From assembly GCA_030280995.1 (NCBI GenBank), contig JASXTE010000007.1:14499501-14563500 (forward strand): 64,000 nucleotides of DNA, given 5' to 3'. Below, in pieces: positions 20,326-31,099 of the stretch. The translations under genes and the position numbers were made by a program. Each line of letters opens with the position of its first letter. Within the stretch, counting starts at the first letter, position 1. The notes beneath the pieces are model-generated. The model was not told where the DNA came from. It saw nothing but the letters and a program-made list of their open reading frames with translations, and did not search any database. The DNA is from Hemileia vastatrix (Eukaryota; Basidiomycota; Pucciniomycetes; Pucciniales; Zaghouaniaceae).

Positions 20326-23300
20326 GAGCTGTATGTGATTTTTTGTCCTGAAAATTGGTGTCTTAAGCATTTGTTTTATTACAGGAAATGATATTTTAAC
20401 CAAGTATGGCATATAATTGGATCCTTCAAACCAATGTTTCAAAATTGGGATGAATGGGAAGAGAAAATTTAAGATTTCCTCCCCAAAAAAATTATTAAAA
20501 CCAGAATTGAACACATATAAATCTGTGGTTTAATATAAAGGAATATCTACAAAAGAAATGCTTGCCCTTATGTCTGAAATTGACAATGCTTCTTTTGGAG
20601 AACAACTTCCTGGTGAAGATAAAGATTCCATCATTAAATTGATAAAATCTTTTCCTATGGCCTTTGCTCATGGGTCAAATGAACTAGGACTAGTTAAAGA
20701 AGAAATGAAACTTTCATTATCATTTCCATTAACTGACATACCACCTACTTTAAAGAAGAAGCCTTATCCTGCTTCTCCCACAAAGAGAAAAGATATTGAA
20801 GACAATATCTCTACCCTTTTAAAAATGAATATTCTTGAAAAGATAGCTGAAACAACTAAATATTGTGTTATCTCACCTGTCCTAATTTTTTATTAGAAAG
20901 ATAAAGCCAGGCTATGTGGTGATTATAGAGAATTAAATACTTATACTGTTGATGATATCTATCCTGTACCTAGAATTAGCTCTATACATTCTACCTTAAA
21001 AGGTGCTAAATATATCAGATGTCTGGATGGTAACAAGGGATATCACCAGATACCTGTTGAGAAGAATTCCCATAATTTTCTGATAATTGCTACTCATATA
21101 GGTATCTATAAGTATATTAGGATGCCATTTGGCCCTAAAAATGCCCCTTCAGTTTTTCAAAAAGTTATGGATAACACATTCCATCAAAAGATAATTGAAG
21201 GATGGCTGATGGTTTATATTGATGATATAATCATATTCTCAAAAACATTTAAGGACCATCTTAGCCACCTGTGTATAGTGTTCCACAAAATGGATGAAAT
21301 AAATATGACACTTGCTTTGAATAAATGTAAATTTGGTTTTCATTCTTTAAAAGTACTTGGTCATGTTGTTTCAGGGTTACAGATATGTGTTGACCAAAAC
21401 AAAGTGGCAGCCATACAACAGGTGAAGGCTCCTACCACAGTTAGAGAGCTCCAGAGTTTTTTGTGAATGTGTGGATAGTATAGACAGCATATTAGAAATT
21501 ACCAAGTCATAGCTTTACCTCTTACCCAATTGACTAGAAAGGATGTTGCTTTTGTCTGGAATAGTGAAAGACAGAGAGCTTTTGACACTATGAAACACTG
21601 TTTGATGTCAGCACCAATTCTTGCTTTACCTGACTTTAATCAACCATTAGTTTTGTACACTGATGCCAGTTTTATTGGTCTTGGTGCTGCCCTCCATCAA
21701 AAACAATTGATGAATTATAAAGTGTCAGAAGAAGTATATTGTTATATTTCAAGAACCTTGAGAAATAGTTAATTGAAATATGGTGCCACTCAGCTTGAAT
21801 GTTTAGCCATAGTGTGGGCTTTAGAAAACCTACATTATTACCTAGATGACCAGAAATTTGAACTTTTCACTGACTGCAGTGCAGTTCAATCCCTTTTAAA
21901 CTTGAAAACACCTAACAGACATATGTTCAGATGGCAGTTAGCTTTTCAGGAATACAGAGGGAGAATGAAAATTATTCATAGGGCTGTTATTTTTCACACA
22001 AATGTGGATATGTTATCAAGGTTACCTTTATCAAATGATGACTCTAATCCTTCTTATGATCGTGAAGATGAAATTATACATATTCATGGGATATATGTGG
22101 TTGATATGGAGGAGGAGCTATTACAGCCAATTCTGGATTCATATGATAAGTAAACTCACTTAAAAAATTTATGCAACATATTAAATGATCCAAAGAATGC
22201 TTCAATGCAATCATTAATTAAAACCATTCCAACAAAGTACCAAAAGGCTTTGGAAAAAGGTAAATTTTCAATTGATGAAGGATATCTATATTATAGAAGA
22301 AATTTGAGTAATGTAATTGTTATTTCTCCTTTTATGAAAGAAATCATCTTGAAAATTTGTCATGATGACATATTAGCTGGACATTTTGATCTTGAAAAAA
22401 CAATGATCAGAATTAAGAACACTGCTTGGTGGGTTAATATGTCTGAAGACACAAAATTATATGTTGAGTCTTGTGATTCTTGCCAAAAATCAAAAAGATT
22501 GACTGGTAAGAGAGCTGGATTAATGCAACATATTGAACCTCCTGATGCACCTTGGCAGATAATAAACATGGATTTTGTAACAGGCTTAACCATTGCTGGA
22601 AAAGACAGTTATAACTCTTTTTGGGTTATTGTGGACAGATTCACAAAAATGTGTAAATTTATCCCTACTCACAAGGATGTTTCCACTAATGAATTAGCTT
22701 TCTTATGGTGGTCTCATATGTTTAATACTTCTGGTTTCCTAAAGCCATAATCTCTGAAAGAGACCCTAAATTTACTTCTGAATTTTGGATGTCTCTGATG
22801 GATGTTTGTGGTTGTGATCTGAAACTTTCTACTGCCCATCACCCTTAGACTGATGGATTAGCTGAAAGAATTATTCAGACTTTAGAGGACATGATAAGAA
22901 GGTATTGTGCCTTTGGCCTTGAGTATAAAGACAATGACAGATTCACTCATGATTGGTTTACCTTCCTTCCTGAGTTGTAATTTGCTTATAATAGCACTGT
23001 TCATTCTGTTACTCAATAAAAGCCTTTTGAGCTCGGGCTTGGATATTTTCCAAATACTCCTGCCCAAATTCTCAATAATAAAATACCTAAATTGGATCTC
23101 CATTTTGATGTAAAATCTTTTCTTCAAATGCAAAAACTTTGCAGAAGTCATTCTCAAAAATGTATTGAAAAATCCTTTGAATATGTGAAGAAGAGATAGG
23201 ACTAATCCCATAAAGAATACACATTTAAAAAGGGTGATAAAGTGTTGATTTCTACAGTCCACTTCAATTTACAAGGTAATAACAAATTGAAAGACCCATT

Positions 23301-23640
23301 TTTTGGTCCATTTGTTGTCAGAAGAATGATTGGAGATAATGCAGTTGAAGTTATTTTGTATTCTCCATATGACAGAAAACATCCTGTTTTTCTAATATCT
23401 CTTTTGAAACCTTACACATCCAATAGTGATTTATTTTCAAAAAGGAGGGGAAGACCAAGGAAAACCCCTAATGAAATCACTGAGACAGAAGAAATTGATA
23501 AGATTCTGAATGACAGAATAGTCACTTCTGAAAAAGGTAAAGAATATTTATTGAGATTCAAGAATAAATCATCAGAATATGATTCTTGGATACCTGGGAA
23601 GGAGATATCAAATCTTCCTACTCTACTAAAGAAGTATTAA
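20326..23640 (+). pseudogene. Pol of E2 (RT, RNase H, integrase, chromodomain), decayed
   Basis: Most of this is one reading frame broken by stops (for example 20894, 21464, 21770, 22151, 22748, 22976), plus shifts near 20330 and 23200. Domains in order: RT with LCGDYRELNTYTVDD, MPFGPKNAPSVFQ and the catalytic VYIDDIIIFSK (21211-21243); RNase H with VLYTDASFIGLGAAL and FTDCSAV; integrase HHCC (CHDDILAGHFD ... CDSCQ), then NMDFVTG, ISERDPKFTS and TDGLAERIIQT; and a C-terminal chromodomain (EIDKILNDR ... EYLLRFKNKSSEYDSW). Aligned by eye with E3 it is the same family but clearly diverged. A polypurine tract AGAGTGAGGGAG (23676-23687) abuts the 3' LTR. Confidence 0.85.
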
Positions 23641-23687
23641 AAGAAAAAATCATTGCATTTTTTTATCGTTTATTTAGAGTGAGGGAG

Positions 23688-23758
23688 TGTCAGCCAGGCC
23701 ACTAAACTTATCCAGTAAAATAATTAATTATCTTACTGAGATGAAGCCACACCTTTTT
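23688..23758 (+). mobile_element. 3' LTR of E2, left fragment
   Basis: First 71 bp of E2's 3' LTR (TGTCAGCCAGGCCACT...CACACCTTTTT), cut by the E3 insertion. TTTTT at 23754-23758 is the E3 target duplication; its partner is 32926-32930, after which E2 LTR sequence resumes. Confidence 0.9.
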
Positions 23759-24895
23759 TGTTGGTCAGTTGTCTAGAAGAAGGTAAGGAAAAGAGGAGAA
23801 AAGGAGGAGAAAAGGAGGAGGACAAGGGAAAAATAAAAGAAATAAATTATAATAAAATATTTAATTTATTTAAAAGGAAAACAACGGCGAGCAACTTTGA
23901 GAGATGACAAAAACTTAGGATTTATTAATAATAATACTATTTAATGTAAGGGTTCTGCGCGGCACACACTTTTAATTACTATCAGACTTAAAGCAACCTT
24001 TTAATTGTTATATAGAATTTTAATTAGAATTGTATTACTAATAAAAAAATATAAACGTAGTAAAATAGTATTTAATTTATGGAGTGTATAATAAGTGATC
24101 ATGCTGCAGGGGATTATCCAAGGCCCTTTTATAGGCAATGGGTCCTCTGAAGCGCCACTATGTTTGTAAATACAATAGTTAGAATAGAATAAAACAAATA
24201 TATCAAAGAGTAAATGAAACATAACAATGTAGAGAAAAACATGAAACAAATAATTAAAACCCCAATTAAGAATCCAATTTTCCCGCCATTAATTCCTAAA
24301 TCAGTAAGTAAAAATAGTGAATAACTAAACAAGATTGGAACATAGGAACTATGAGAAAAATAATTCCAAACAGATGGTACAGTCTGATTTAAGGATAATT
24401 TAAGTGAAACAAAAAATACTTTGACGCAAAAAAACATGTAATTAATCTCAATTTAGTATAAATTAATTAATTGGTTTTTCCTGACACAATTAAGGGTCAA
24501 AAGAAGCGTCATTAATTATTGTTTAGTATTATATGAAAGGTGTTATTTAATATATAAATTTAAATAATTAATTTAAATATATTATAAGTCAATTTTACAC
24601 TTATAACTATAATATATGTTTTTCAATTAATTAAATATAAATTTATAATTATTAAATACATAAAAAATGCGCAATTATTTGTAGAATATATTATATTATG
24701 TTCAATTTAACTGTATATAAAAATTTATATAGCCAATAAATTAATATAACACTTGTATATAATAAAATACTTATATAATTCTATTATGCAATAAAATATT
24801 AATTTATATTCATTAAATACAATTCTTACCCACTCTTTCAAATTTTATAAGTTACATATCATTTTTACTGGACTCCTGGAATAGCCTGGCTGACA
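23759..24895 (-). repeat. 3' LTR of E3
   Basis: 1137 bp. On the minus strand it starts TGTCAGCCAGGCTATTCC (at 24895) and ends CTGACCAACA (at 23759). It contains the TATAAAAG box on the minus strand near 24120-24135, as in the 5' LTR. The nearby open frames of 82-102 residues are LTR sequence, not genes. Confidence 0.9.
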
Positions 24896-24932
24896 CTCCC
24901 TCACTCTAAAAAAAACAATAATAATAAAAATG

Positions 24933-27764
24933 CTAAGATTTTTTCTTTTTGTATTTTTTCAACAGAGTAGGCAGATTTGAAATTTCTTTGTCAGGTATCC
25001 ATGCATCATGTTCAGATGACTTGTTCTTATATCTCAATAAATATTCAGTACCTCTCTCAGAAGTGATATTTCTATCATTGAGAATTTTATCAATTTCTGC
25101 TGTTTCTGTGACTTCCTGAGGGTTTTTCTTAGGTCTTCCTCTTCTTTTTGGAAATAAGTCACTGTTGGAAGTATAAGGCTTAAGCAAAGAAATGGGAAAG
25201 ACAGGATGTTTCCTATCATATGGAGAATACAATACAACTTCTACTGCATTATCACCAACCATTCTTTTAACAACAAATGGTCCTACAAAAGGATCTTTTA
25301 ATTTGTGGTTACCTTGTAAATTGAAATGGACAGTAGAGATCAACACTTCATCACCCTTGTTAAATGTGTGTTCTTTATGGGATTTATCCCATCTTTTCTT
25401 TTCATATTCAAATGCTTTATCAATACAACTCTGAGCATGTTTTCTGCATAGCTGTTGCATTTGCATAAAAGATTTTACACCAGGGTGTAGTTCCAACTTA
25501 GGTAATTTATTATTGAGAATCTGAGCAGGATTGTTTGGGACATAACCTAACCAAAGCTCAAAAGGCTTTTTTTCAGTGACAGAATGAACAGTGCTATTAT
25601 ATGCAAATTCAAGACCAGGCAAAAGAGTGACCCAATCATGAGTAAATCTGTCATTGTCTTTATATTCTAAACCAAAGGCACAATACCTTCTAATCATATC
25701 TTCCAGAGTTTGAATCATTCTTTCAGCTAGACCATCAGTCTGAGGATGGTGAGCTGTAGACAATTTCAACTCACAGCCACAAATATCCATCAAAGAGGTC
25801 CAAAACTCAGAAGTGAATTTTGGATCCCTATCAGAGATAATGGCTTTTGGAAAACCAATAATATTAAACATGTAAGACCACCATAAGAAGGCTAATTCTT
25901 TGGTGGATACATCTTTGTGGGTTGGAATAAATTTGCACATTTTTGTGAATCTATCAACTATTACCCAACAAGAGTTAAAGCTGTCTTTACCTGCAACAGG
26001 AAAACCAGTGACAAAATCCATATTAATGATTTGCCAGGGAGCACTAGGTGCTTCAATATGTTGTAATAACCCTGCTCTCTTATCTGTTAACCTTTTAGAT
26101 TTTTGGCAGGAATCACAAGATTCAACATATAATTTTGTGTCTTCAGACATATTAGCCCACCATGCAGTGTTTTTGATTCTAATCAATGTTTTTTCAAGAT
26201 CAAAATGACCAGCTAATATGTCATCATGACAAAGTTTGAGGATAGTTTCTTTCATTGAAGGAGGAATTACAATTACATTTGTAAGCTTCCTTCTATAATA
26301 TATATAACCATCTTCAATAGAGAACTTTCCTTTATTTAAAGCATTTTGGTACTTTGCAGGAAGAGTTTTTATTAATGCTTGAATTGAAGCATTCTTAGGA
26401 TCATTTAAGATAGTAACCAATTTTTTTAAATCAGAATCTTTATCATATGAATCCAGTATTAACTGTAATAACTCCTCTTCCATATCAACTATAAATATAC
26501 CATGGATATGAACAGTATCATCCTCAGGTACATAAGCAGGATTTGAGTCATTATTTGGCAGAGGCAATCTGGAGAGCATATCAACATTAGAGTGAACATT
26601 TCCAGCTCTATCGATAATTGTCATCCTTCCTCTGTATTCTTGAACAGCAAGTTGCCACCTGAACATATGTCTGTTAGGTGTCTTGAGGTTTAAGAGAGAC
26701 TTCACAGCACTACAGTCAGTTACCAACTCAAATTTTTGGTCATCCAAATAGTAATGAAGTTTCTCAAGAGCCCAAACAACTGCTAAGCACTCCAATTGAG
26801 TGGCACCATATTTCAATTCACTATTTCTTAAGGTTCTTGAAATATAACAAATTACAACCTCTGAGGATTTATCATTAATAATTTGCTTTTGGTGAAGGGC
26901 AGCACCCAGACCAATAAAGCTAGCATCTGTATAAAGTACAAATGGCTTGTTAAAATCTGGAAGAGCCAATATAGGGGCTGTCATTAAGCAACTTTTCAAT
27001 GTATTAAAAGCTTTCTGACAGTCATTATTCCAGAGAAAAGCAACATCTTTTCTGGTTAGTTTTGTAAGAGGCAAGGCTATGACCTGATAATTTTTAATAT
27101 ATTGTCTATAATAGCCACACATACCCAAAAAACTTTGGATTTCTCTTACAGAAGTTGGTGCTTTCACATTTTGAATGGCAGCAACTTTATTATGGTCTAC
27201 ACAAATTTGTAAGCCTGACACAACATGGCCAAGGACTTTCAAAGATTGAAAACCAAATTTACACTTTTTTAAAGATAAGGTCATATTGATTTCATCCATT
27301 TTTTGGAAAACTCTATTCAAGTGAATCATATGTTCATCAAAAGTTTTAGAAAAAACAATAATATCATCAATATAAACCATGAGCCAACCTTCAATAATTT
27401 CTTGATGGAAAGTGTTATCCATGACTTTCTGGAAAACTGAAGGAGAATTTTTAGGGCCAAATGGCATCCTAACATACTTATATATTCCCATATGAGTAGC
27501 AATAAGCAAAATGTTTTGAGAATTTTTCTCAACTGGAACTTGATGATAACCTTTATTACCATCCAGACAACTAATAAATTTTGCACCTTGCAAGGTAGCA
27601 TGTATTGAATTAATTCTGGGTAAAGGATAAATATCATCAACAGTATAAGTATTTAAAGCTCTGTAATCTCCACATAATCTAGCTTTATCTTTTTCATAAG
27701 AAATCAAGACTGGGGAGATGACACAATATTTGGGGGTGACATCCACTTTCTCAATGATATTCAT
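24933..27764 (-). CDS. Pol of E3: RT, RNase H, integrase, chromodomain
   Basis: 943 uninterrupted residues. Order by residue: RT (KARLCGDYRALNTYTVDD near 25; MPFGPKNSPSVFQ near 100; catalytic VYIDDIIVFSK near 130); RNase H (VLYTDASFIGLGAAL near 275; ELVTDCSAV near 350); integrase zinc domain (CHDDILAGHFDLEKT ... ESCDSCQ near 510-555); integrase core with Asp in NMDFVTG, Asp in ISDRDPKFTS and Glu in HPQTDGLAERMIQT; then a chromodomain (EIDKILNDR ... YLLRYKNKSSEHDAWIPDKE) at residues ~880-930. Catalytic residues all look present. The protein would copy the RNA to DNA and integrate it, with the chromodomain directing insertion to marked chromatin (established for chromoviruses). Its natural N-terminus is upstream: a single in-frame TAA at 27773-27771 separates it from the gag-protease frame. 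Confidence 0.93.
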   Translation of the reverse strand: MNIIEKVDVTPKYCVISPVLISYEKDKARLCGDYRALNTYTVDDIYPLPRINSIHATLQGAKFISCLDGNKGYHQVPVEKNSQNILLIATHMGIYKYVRMPFGPKNSPSVFQKVMDNTFHQEIIEGWLMVYIDDIIVFSKTFDEHMIHLNRVFQKMDEINMTLSLKKCKFGFQSLKVLGHVVSGLQICVDHNKVAAIQNVKAPTSVREIQSFLGMCGYYRQYIKNYQVIALPLTKLTRKDVAFLWNNDCQKAFNTLKSCLMTAPILALPDFNKPFVLYTDASFIGLGAALHQKQIINDKSSEVVICYISRTLRNSELKYGATQLECLAVVWALEKLHYYLDDQKFELVTDCSAVKSLLNLKTPNRHMFRWQLAVQEYRGRMTIIDRAGNVHSNVDMLSRLPLPNNDSNPAYVPEDDTVHIHGIFIVDMEEELLQLILDSYDKDSDLKKLVTILNDPKNASIQALIKTLPAKYQNALNKGKFSIEDGYIYYRRKLTNVIVIPPSMKETILKLCHDDILAGHFDLEKTLIRIKNTAWWANMSEDTKLYVESCDSCQKSKRLTDKRAGLLQHIEAPSAPWQIINMDFVTGFPVAGKDSFNSCWVIVDRFTKMCKFIPTHKDVSTKELAFLWWSYMFNIIGFPKAIISDRDPKFTSEFWTSLMDICGCELKLSTAHHPQTDGLAERMIQTLEDMIRRYCAFGLEYKDNDRFTHDWVTLLPGLEFAYNSTVHSVTEKKPFELWLGYVPNNPAQILNNKLPKLELHPGVKSFMQMQQLCRKHAQSCIDKAFEYEKKRWDKSHKEHTFNKGDEVLISTVHFNLQGNHKLKDPFVGPFVVKRMVGDNAVEVVLYSPYDRKHPVFPISLLKPYTSNSDLFPKRRGRPKKNPQEVTETAEIDKILNDRNITSERGTEYLLRYKNKSSEHDAWIPDKEISNLPTLLKKYKKKKS

Positions 27765-27770
27765 TTTTAA

Positions 27771-28982
27771 TTATGTTTCAATATTATCTTCAATATCCTT
27801 TCTTTTTGATGGAGAAGCAGGATATGGTTTTTTCTTAAGACTAGGAGGAATATCACTCAAGTTACAGGATAAGGTAATTTTCATCTCTTCCTGAACAATT
27901 CCCAAGACATGAGAACCATGAGCAAAAGCCATAGGGAAAGAGGTAATAGAGGCAACAATAGAATCTTTTTGTTCACTAGTCAACTGATCACCAAAAGAAG
28001 CAGTATTTATTTCATGTAATAAATCATCCATTTCAGTTGTTGTTCTACCTTTACACTGGATCAGTGAGTTACAAGATTTCAACAAATGCCCAGAAGTTCT
28101 AGGAGAGGAAATTTTGAATTTCCTTTTCCCATTCATTCCTAAGGTAAAGCAATTATTTGCTGGGTCCAGTTTCACACCAAACATGGTTAAAATATCATTT
28201 CCCATAATAAACCAATTGCTCAAATTATCATTTTTCATGACAACAAACTCACAAATAGCTCTGACAAAACCACCATTATATTTGAAGAATACAGAGGTTT
28301 TGTATTTGCCAATAGGAAATAAGGTAGAACCATACCCTCTCCATTTTTCAGAAGTTATAGGTAATAATTTACTCAAATATTCCTTATCCACTGAAGCTAA
28401 AGCTTTTTCAGATACTACACTTCCTCCAGCACCAGAATCAAGAACTACATCAACATTTTTACCATTAATGATAACAGGTGCCTTTAAAGGGGATATAGGA
28501 ATAGAATTGTTAGTAATATCTTTAATTATCTCAGCATTTTCTACTGAAGATAAATTCAATACACAATCTTCATATATATTATTTAAATAATGGACATCAT
28601 GTTCCAACATTAAAACATCTTTAACAGATTCATTGTCATAGGAGATATTACTTTCACAGTCACTGGAAGAATTATTGACATCAAGTTCAACTTCATCAGT
28701 GTCTTCATTTTGTTCAACAAGATGAATTTTCTTGTCACAAACATGACCCTTCTGCCACGGTTTGTTACATTTATAACAAGTATTTGTTGCATATTTTTTA
28801 GGTGCAACTGGGGCAGAGGGTTTACCAGATTTTTCTGGGAGCTTTATAGAAGGTTTATTCTGATCATTATAAGATTTAGCAAGGTAATTCTTTGGTTCAT
28901 ATCTATGGTTGAGCAGTACTTCATTACAGATATTAATGAAAGAAGAATTTTCCCTTACATGCTCAGTTCTAGCAACAATCAA
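27771..28982 (-). CDS. Gag C-terminus, zinc knuckle and protease of E3
   Basis: A 403-residue frame that is the middle of the Gag-Pol polyprotein. The zinc knuckle is CYKCNKPWQKGHVCDKK (residues ~65-80), a CX2CX7HXC form like the W-x-x-GH-C knuckles of chromoviruses. The retropepsin site is VVLDSGAGGSVVSEKAL near residue 180, and later NWFIMGNDILTMFG is the conserved second half of the fold. Upstream the frame is broken by an apparent single-base deletion near 28993-28996, compared with the same codons in E2 (19603-19617). Downstream it ends at the TAA before Pol. The apparent ATG at 28982 is internal, not a natural start. Confidence 0.85.
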   Translation of the reverse strand: MIVARTEHVRENSSFINICNEVLLNHRYEPKNYLAKSYNDQNKPSIKLPEKSGKPSAPVAPKKYATNTCYKCNKPWQKGHVCDKKIHLVEQNEDTDEVELDVNNSSSDCESNISYDNESVKDVLMLEHDVHYLNNIYEDCVLNLSSVENAEIIKDITNNSIPISPLKAPVIINGKNVDVVLDSGAGGSVVSEKALASVDKEYLSKLLPITSEKWRGYGSTLFPIGKYKTSVFFKYNGGFVRAICEFVVMKNDNLSNWFIMGNDILTMFGVKLDPANNCFTLGMNGKRKFKISSPRTSGHLLKSCNSLIQCKGRTTTEMDDLLHEINTASFGDQLTSEQKDSIVASITSFPMAFAHGSHVLGIVQEEMKITLSCNLSDIPPSLKKKPYPASPSKRKDIEDNIET

Positions 28983-31099
28983 ATCCCTAAGAGAATAGGT
29001 AATTTATACAAGATTATATCTCTCCAAATATCATAATCCATCTTTGGATCAATTGCTCTAAGGATTTTAGTTATTTTCATCAGAAAAACAATGGGCTTTT
29101 CAACAGAGGAGGATACATATCTAGTATTCTCATACAGTCTCTGCTGAGCTAACCTGAATTGTGAACCACCAAACTTATTCTCAATCAAGGATTTCCAATC
29201 ATTCCATGTATAATGATTGTTATCTAAAAGGACAGATTCATACCACATCAAGGCTACATTGGAAAATAAAGAAATTAGCTTAGAAACAATTTCTTCATCA
29301 GGTAGTTTATAAGATCTCTTTAAATTATCAATTCTTTGGATAAAGTGTTGCCAATCAGAGGAAGAATCACCATCAAAGGTAGGATATTGGTCTAACTTAG
29401 GCCAATTTTTCTGACTACTGGGATGGTCCACTTTTTGGTTTGAATTATTCATTATTAATAATTCCTGAAGTTTAGCCAGGTGTTCAGAAATTTCATTATT
29501 TACAGAAACAGCTGGTGCATGACCATCACAAGATTTTTTGCTAGTAGCAAAAGATTTTACAGACTCACTGTCAGTTTGTTTAATGGTTGAAATATGAGGA
29601 AGAAAGGATGAAATTTGCTCAGGTTTTTTCCCTTTATTTTTATGCAGCTTCTTGACAGAAATCTCATTTAATTCATTATTGATGGTTAAGGTTGAGAACT
29701 TTTCCTGCAGGTCAGACACATAGTTTCTTATTCTTGGAATTTCAGACATCTGGTCATTTACTTTTGCAAGAGATAGAACATTTCTCTCCTCAGAAACTGA
29801 GTGTTTGGTACTTAGTGCATGGAAATCATTTTTTAGCTTTTTAAACTCATTTTGCAGAGATTTTATTTCATTCTTGAATGAATAATTTTCCTCAATAAGG
29901 GGTTTCAATTCACTCAAGGTCTTATGTAGACTGATATTTCTATCTGAGATAGCTCTATGGTCACTTCTTATTTGTTTTTGTTGACTAAGAACAATATTCA
30001 AGGTTTCTTTGATTTTTAAATAAGCTTTATCTTGTACAGAAGAACTTACTTTACATTGCAAGTGTAAATTATTTAATCTATCATTTTCATGGATTAATAC
30101 ATCTCTCACATGTTTGTCTTTTACAACATTAAAATCAAGGGTATCTTTCAATATTTCCTCAGAAGTTTTTTCAATTAAGGTATAGATTTCAGGGGGAACA
30201 GAATCATTTTTAATTGCAAGAGAAGGATTAATTAAAGATGTAGAAGTTAAATGTAAAGGTTCATCAAATGACAATTTGCTAATTACATCAATAGGGCTAC
30301 TAGTTACAGGAAGCTGTCTTTTAACAGGTTTAACTGTTCTTTCACCATGTTCAATAATATTACCTGCAGAAGAAGATTTATTAGAAAACATACCCAAGTG
30401 ACTATCAACCAAATTACTTACCATGGCAGAGGAGGAAACTTCCCCTGGGACTGGGTTTGGGATTGTGCTTGGGCCTTCTTTCTCCTGCCTTGTTGGTAGG
30501 GATGAGGAGGTGGATGATAATTGGGTGTTCTGGATGGGCCAGGCTGATGATGAGGAGGGTGTTGCACATTCTGTTGGTAGTGACTCATTAGATAATCCCA
30601 TTTCTATTGCTCTACTTCCATAGTATTTGGATTTTGGATGGTTGAGCTGGGTGGCTGTGAAGGTTGAGCCTGAAACTGAGGCTGATTGGGAGGCAACTGA
30701 GGAGGGGCCTGGGCCTGAATCTGGTTCCTGAGTTCTTGAACCTGATCCCACAAGGTGTCTACCTTTGCTTTGTACATCATATTTTCTGTCTTCAACTCTT
30801 TTATATGACTGGATAGGTTTCTGATTTGTTGTGGCAGAGGAAGCTTTTTTATTTTGAAGCCTTTCGGAAGACCTTCTTGAGGCACTAGAGGCTTTACTTC
30901 CTTCTGTGGTACTGGGGGAAGGGGGTTTGGTTTGTTTGCATTTCCTGTCATTTCCACATCCTGCAGTATGTGAATTCTTTGTGTTAGCATAAGATTTTTT
31001 ATGACCAACTTTAGAAGAACTTACAGTGTCAGCATCATAGTCAATTTCTATTTCATCCACTTGCATGTTATCCATTTTTTCTGCCAAATTGTTGGACAT
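28979..31099 (-). CDS. Gag N-terminal frame of E3 (706-residue open frame)
   Basis: Starts MSNNLAEKMDNMQVDEIEID and runs unbroken to a frameshift at its end. The first ~25 codons are shared with ORF1. If a candidate 64-nt intron (31024-30961) is retained, translation enters a Ser/Pro-rich frame that overlaps ORF1. It then continues into a Lys/Glu/Ser-rich coiled-coil-like region and the capsid domain (LDQYPTFDGDSSSDWQHF, IVSKLISLFSNVALMWYES). Conservation with E2 is strong for the downstream two thirds (from the ATG at 30424) but not for the upstream overlap. Capsid-forming Gag therefore probably starts at 30424-30422, with the upstream part belonging to ORF1 in another frame. Confidence 0.75.
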   Translation of the reverse strand: MSNNLAEKMDNMQVDEIEIDYDADTVSSSKVGHKKSYANTKNSHTAGCGNDRKCKQTKPPSPSTTEGSKASSASRRSSERLQNKKASSATTNQKPIQSYKRVEDRKYDVQSKGRHLVGSGSRTQEPDSGPGPSSVASQSASVSGSTFTATQLNHPKSKYYGSRAIEMGLSNESLPTECATPSSSSAWPIQNTQLSSTSSSLPTRQEKEGPSTIPNPVPGEVSSSAMVSNLVDSHLGMFSNKSSSAGNIIEHGERTVKPVKRQLPVTSSPIDVISKLSFDEPLHLTSTSLINPSLAIKNDSVPPEIYTLIEKTSEEILKDTLDFNVVKDKHVRDVLIHENDRLNNLHLQCKVSSSVQDKAYLKIKETLNIVLSQQKQIRSDHRAISDRNISLHKTLSELKPLIEENYSFKNEIKSLQNEFKKLKNDFHALSTKHSVSEERNVLSLAKVNDQMSEIPRIRNYVSDLQEKFSTLTINNELNEISVKKLHKNKGKKPEQISSFLPHISTIKQTDSESVKSFATSKKSCDGHAPAVSVNNEISEHLAKLQELLIMNNSNQKVDHPSSQKNWPKLDQYPTFDGDSSSDWQHFIQRIDNLKRSYKLPDEEIVSKLISLFSNVALMWYESVLLDNNHYTWNDWKSLIENKFGGSQFRLAQQRLYENTRYVSSSVEKPIVFLMKITKILRAIDPKMDYDIWRDIILYKLPILLGI
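30418..31099 (-). pseudogene. ORF1 of E3: spliced coiled-coil/Pro-rich protein overlapping Gag frame
   Basis: Exon 31099-31025 (MSNNLAE...DADT), candidate intron 31024-30961 (GTAAGT ... GCTAAC ... CTGCAG, 64 nt), then a frame beginning DVEMTGNANK. It continues with KGFKIKKLPLPQQIRNLSSH, a coiled-coil-like stretch (ELKTEN ... VDTLWDQVQELRNQIQ), a Pro/Gln-rich segment, and MEVEQ followed by a TAG (30606-30604) where E4 has Trp. The frame otherwise stays open to a TAA at 30420-30418, inside GTAAGT. E2 keeps the same protein motifs in the same frame, so this frame was under protein-level constraint. Function unknown. The TAG probably inactivates ORF1 in this copy. Confidence 0.6.

Noticed and set aside
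24001..24437. Minus-strand frames of 82 and 102 residues, repeated at 32031-32467 and 61890-62093
   Set aside because: They lie wholly inside chromovirus LTRs and recur only because the LTRs do; no protein motif.
30423..30623. 66-residue plus-strand frame, also at 63629-63829 on minus
   Set aside because: Antisense of ORF1/Gag overlap in E3 and E4; duplicated only because the elements are.
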